Source: Streptacidiphilus fuscans
GTDB lineage: Bacteria > Actinomycetota > Actinomycetes > Streptomycetales > Streptomycetaceae
Direction of reading: 5' to 3'
DNA length: 64,000 nt
Assembly (NCBI RefSeq): GCF_015690355.1
Contig: NZ_JADPRT010000003.1
Span: 462,474-526,473 of the forward strand
In this document: one piece after another, positions 61,277 to 64,000 of the stretch
How the letters are laid out: every line of letters begins with the position of its first letter
Position numbering within the stretch: the first letter of the stretch is position 1
Notes under the pieces: model-generated
Told to the model about the DNA's origin: nothing
Seen by the model: the letters and a program-made list of their open reading frames with translations, nothing else
Database searches by the model: none
Made by a program: the position numbers and the translations under genes

Positions 61277-63588
61277 TACCGCAGCTGAAGCCCCGTCAGA
61301 TCGTGCTGCTCGGCATCTCCGCCGCCTGTGTGGTGGAGATGGTGCCGGGTGTTCCGGGCCTGCTCACCACTGCCGCCGGGCTGTGGCTGCTGATCGGGGC
61401 GCCCGTGGCGGTCTGGTACGGCACCGCTGCCAGGGCGGTCTCGCGCCGCGACTCGGCGCTGCTGCTCTCGCTCGGCCTGGCCGTGATCACCGACATGGTG
61501 GTGGCCCTTGGGGTGAACACGGTGCTGCCCTGGTTCGGCCAGGCGCACCCGTTGACCACGATCGCCCTCGGCGGCGGCGCCGCGCTGGTGCTGATCGCCC
61601 TCGGGGCTTTCCTGCCGCAGGCCGGCTGGGACCAGCCGTGGCGCGGCGCGGCCGGAAGACGGCCTCGCGGACTGGCCCCGGTCGGCTCGCTCGGGGCGCT
61701 GTGTCTGCTGCTCTCGGTGGCGGGCCCGATCCGGCTCAACAACGGCTTCAGCGGCGCGGTCAGCTGCGCCGCCCTGGTCGCCATCGCCGGTCTGCTGGTG
61801 CTGCTGCTGGTCCGGCGCCGTCAGTACCCCGAAGCGGTGCTCCAGACCGGGCTGTACATCGCGGCGGCCGGCCTGCTGCTGTTGAACTCGCTGCGCGGCT
61901 GGTTCATCACCGGACACGACATCCAGCGCGAGTACGAGTACTTCCGGCTCACCCTCGGCGGTTCGCTGTGGAACGTGCACGCCTACCCCAACCCGTACAA
62001 CGCCTGCCTGAGCATCACGCTGTTCCCGGTGGACCTGTACCGGCTGACGGCCATCCCGGACCTGTACGTGTTCAAGGCAGTGCTGCCGCTGCTGTTCGCG
62101 GCCACCCCGGTGCTGGTGTACCGCTCCGTCCGGAACGTGGCCCCCCAGCTGGTGGCCCTGCTGTCGGCGATGTTCTTCCTGGCCTTCCCGACCTTCTTCA
62201 CCGACATGACCTTCCTGGGCCGCCAAGAGATCGCCTTCCTGCTGCTCGGCTGCGCGATGGTGGTGCTGACCGACTCCGGGCGCGCCCTCGGCCGCCGGCG
62301 GTTGATGTTCCTCGCCCTGGCTGTGGGCATTGTGCTGTCGCACTACTCCACCGGCTACATGGTGGTGGCCACCCTCGCGGTGGGCTTCGGCGCGGATCTG
62401 GTCTGGCGGCTGCTCGCACTGAGAGGGAGGCGACGGCCCCGCAGGCGGACGCGCTCCGACCACGGACCAAGCTTCGTCTCCTGGTGGATGGTCGCGGCGA
62501 CGGCGGTGCTCGCGCTGGGATGGGCGGGCCCGGTCACGCACACCAGCGGGCAGTTGCGGACCACGCTCAGCGACGCGGTGCAGCAGGTGCTGCACTTCGG
62601 CCAGGGCCAGAGCGGTTCCTCGGACACCGCCTACAGTCTGTTCGGCGGCGCCCAAGTCAGCCCGCAGCAACGGATGGACCAGTTCCAGGGCCAGATCGAG
62701 CAGCAGACCGCCGCCAAGCGCGCGGCCGGTGACTACCTTCCGCTGCGGGTCGTGCAGCAGTACGCCACCCCGGTGGTGGCTCAGCAGGAGCTGCCGCCGA
62801 CCTCCCTCGGGCGGCTCCTGGACGCGGTCGGGATCAACGTGTCGACGGTGAACGGGCTGTTGCGCCAAGGCGCCGCCGCTCTGATGCAGATCCTGCTCCT
62901 GGTCGGGCTCGTGGTCACGGTGCGGGCCAGGCGCCGGGTTTTCCGCCCCTCCCGCGACCAGGTCACCCTCACGGTGGGCGCAGTCGGCGGACTGGTGCTC
63001 GTCACGATCGTGCCCCAGCTGTCCGTGGACTACAGCGTGCTTCGGGCCTTCCAACAGGGCCTGCTGTTCTTCGCACCCTTCCTCGCGGCCGGCACGCTGT
63101 GGGCGCTGCGCTGGGCCGGCCGGCGCACCGTGCCGCTGACCTGCGCCCTGATCGCGACGCTCTTCCTGGACCTGACCGGGGTGGTGCCCACGGTGCTGGG
63201 CGGATACCCGGCGCAGCTCCAACTCAGCAACTCCGGCCAGTACTACGACCTCTACTACTCGAACGAGAGCGAGCGGGTGGCCGCGTCCCGGCTGATGCAG
63301 CAACTGGAGACGACGCGCACACCGAACGGCGGCATGCCCGTGGTGCAGGCCGAGAGCTTCACCTTCAACCGGCTGCAGACCGTGCTCACCGGCCCGGTCG
63401 TCGGCAACATCTACCCCACCGTGATCGGGACCGACACGTACGTCTTCCTCGGCGCCACCACCGTGCGCACCGGCCAGGTCTCCGTCTCCTACCAGGGTGA
63501 CCGGATCACCTACCGTTACCCGGTGGCACTGCTCAACACCTACAAGAACGAGATCTACAGCAGCGAAGGGGCGGAGATCTACCGATGA
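61273..63588 (+). CDS. Large polytopic membrane protein (DUF2206-like) of the glycan locus
   Basis: This 771-aa protein has about 14 membrane segments in two blocks (1-420 and 535-640), with an outer loop in between (SGQLRTTLSDAVQQVLHFGQ) and a C-terminal soluble domain after residue 640. REYEYFRLTLGGSLW after an early TM recalls GT-C-type active-site loops in O-mannosyl or oligosaccharyl transferases. It may be a glycosyltransferase of the GT-C class or a polymerase. GTG 61273 overlaps the GT4 stop (GTGA), and its own stop overlaps the next GT4 start (ATGA). Confidence 0.75.
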   Translation: MIPQLKPRQIVLLGISAACVVEMVPGVPGLLTTAAGLWLLIGAPVAVWYGTAARAVSRRDSALLLSLGLAVITDMVVALGVNTVLPWFGQAHPLTTIALGGGAALVLIALGAFLPQAGWDQPWRGAAGRRPRGLAPVGSLGALCLLLSVAGPIRLNNGFSGAVSCAALVAIAGLLVLLLVRRRQYPEAVLQTGLYIAAAGLLLLNSLRGWFITGHDIQREYEYFRLTLGGSLWNVHAYPNPYNACLSITLFPVDLYRLTAIPDLYVFKAVLPLLFAATPVLVYRSVRNVAPQLVALLSAMFFLAFPTFFTDMTFLGRQEIAFLLLGCAMVVLTDSGRALGRRRLMFLALAVGIVLSHYSTGYMVVATLAVGFGADLVWRLLALRGRRRPRRRTRSDHGPSFVSWWMVAATAVLALGWAGPVTHTSGQLRTTLSDAVQQVLHFGQGQSGSSDTAYSLFGGAQVSPQQRMDQFQGQIEQQTAAKRAAGDYLPLRVVQQYATPVVAQQELPPTSLGRLLDAVGINVSTVNGLLRQGAAALMQILLLVGLVVTVRARRRVFRPSRDQVTLTVGAVGGLVLVTIVPQLSVDYSVLRAFQQGLLFFAPFLAAGTLWALRWAGRRTVPLTCALIATLFLDLTGVVPTVLGGYPAQLQLSNSGQYYDLYYSNESERVAASRLMQQLETTRTPNGGMPVVQAESFTFNRLQTVLTGPVVGNIYPTVIGTDTYVFLGATTVRTGQVSVSYQGDRITYRYPVALLNTYKNEIYSSEGAEIYR

Positions 63589-64000
63589 CCGCTCGTCCGC
63601 CGCAGCCGCCGGGCCCGTCGCACTCGCCGCAGCCGTCGCGTCCGCTGCGCGTCCTGCTCGTCTCCCACTACTACCCGCCGCACGTGGGCGGGATCGAGAT
63701 GGTGGTGCGTCAGGAGGCGGTCCGGCTCGCGGCGGCCGGTGTCGAGGTCGTCGTGCTCACCAGCGGGCGGCGCAGTGCCTCGGATGTCGAGGACGGGGTC
63801 CGGGTGGTCCGCGTCGCGGCCTGGAACGGCGCGGAGCGCCGGGCCGGGGTGCCCTTTCCGGTGCTGTCGCCGCGTCTGCTCACCCGGGCGCTGCGCTGGG
63901 CGCGCTGGGCGGACGTGGTGCACGTCCACGACTGCCTGTACCTGACCTCGTGGGCGGCCGGTCTGGCCGCGGCCGCGACCCGCACACCCCTGGTGCTGCA
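63585..64000 (+). CDS. GT4-family glycosyltransferase, 5' part (cut by window end)
   Basis: The first 138 residues of a GT4 protein are visible: a Pro-rich start, then LRVLLVSHYYPPHVGGIEMV, as in mannosyl- or other glycosyltransferases, and DVVHVHDCLYLTSWAAGLAA. ATG 63585 overlaps the DUF2206-like stop (ATGA). The rest lies beyond position 64000. It continues the glycan operon. Confidence 0.85.
   Translation, partial: MTARPPQPPGPSHSPQPSRPLRVLLVSHYYPPHVGGIEMVVRQEAVRLAAAGVEVVVLTSGRRSASDVEDGVRVVRVAAWNGAERRAGVPFPVLSPRLLTRALRWARWADVVHVHDCLYLTSWAAGLAAAATRTPLVL

Overview
The window is very GC-rich chromosomal DNA from a Streptomyces-like actinobacterium (Streptomycetaceae). The evidence is codon usage, many GTG and TTG starts, mycothiol-type and proteasome-associated genes, an HspR-controlled dnaK-grpE-dnaJ-hspR operon, PknB-type kinases, and three copies of the long inverted intergenic repeat typical of Streptomyces genomes. 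Most of it is core chromosome with accessory islands. I saw no tRNA, rRNA, CRISPR array, transposase or prophage module.

Layout. 0-2 kb: end of a glyoxalase-fold gene, a PNPOx-fold protein and a TrmH/SpoU methyltransferase. 1.8-5.6 kb, minus strand: DUF5819-like protein, HTTM membrane protein, then two BRO-domain (phage antirepressor-like) paralogues. 5.7-10.7 kb, plus strand: an acyl-CoA dehydrogenase behind a KstR-like operator, mobA-like, DUF6457-like, moeA-like and a TrkA-N potassium channel. 10.8-14.3 kb, minus strand: PIG-V-like mannosyltransferase, ArsR regulator and LCP cell-wall ligase. 14.7-15.7 kb: a quinone oxidoreductase. 15.8-21.5 kb: the most unusual region, with a TrmB/LuxR-type regulator, a 108-aa acidic protein, a tandem-duplicated RmlC-like cupin protein, an MFS exporter, a TPR protein, a small secreted peptide and a 94-aa orphan. 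21.6-24.4 kb: old yellow enzyme, a secreted Pro-rich anchored protein and the proteasome activator Bpa. 24.6-30 kb: two Ser/Thr kinases, an APH-fold kinase and an orphan DevR-like response regulator. 30.2-33.8 kb: a three-gene 2-oxoacid dehydrogenase operon (E1alpha, E1beta, E2). 34-36.5 kb: two secreted proteases. 36.6-42.4 kb: two MFS transporters, a mycothiol-dependent-isomerase-like protein, a nitrilase-family amidase and a LysR regulator. 42.4-45.7 kb: a TDT transporter, a nucleoside deoxyribosyltransferase-like protein, and a second TrmB/LuxR-type regulator divergent from a 46-aa secreted peptide. 45.8-50.2 kb: hspR, dnaJ, grpE and dnaK. 50.5-52.7 kb: an EtfD-like membrane FeS oxidoreductase. 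52.8-57.2 kb: a mannose-1-P guanylyltransferase-like protein, a LamG protein, a Yip1-like protein and an AlaX-like editing protein. 57.2-64 kb: a membrane glycan locus (PIG-V paralogue, GT2, anchored protein, GT4, a large polytopic protein and a second GT4 cut by the window end), its five plus-strand genes chained by 4-nt start/stop overlaps.

The best candidate for an undescribed system is 15.8-21.5 kb. A peptide- or ligand-responsive regulator, a double RmlC-like protein that keeps the paired histidines but seems to lack the epimerase lysine, an exporter and a secreted peptide lie together. A 22-nt element of the same layout (TTCCGT-N-CAGG-N7-CCTG) sits upstream of both the first gene and the peptide gene. 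A paralogous regulator with its own divergent secreted peptide recurs at 44-45.7 kb, which hints at a small family of peptide-associated regulators. Two G/C homopolymer blocks (33.94-34.02 and 47.54-47.61 kb) look like sequencing or assembly artefacts.
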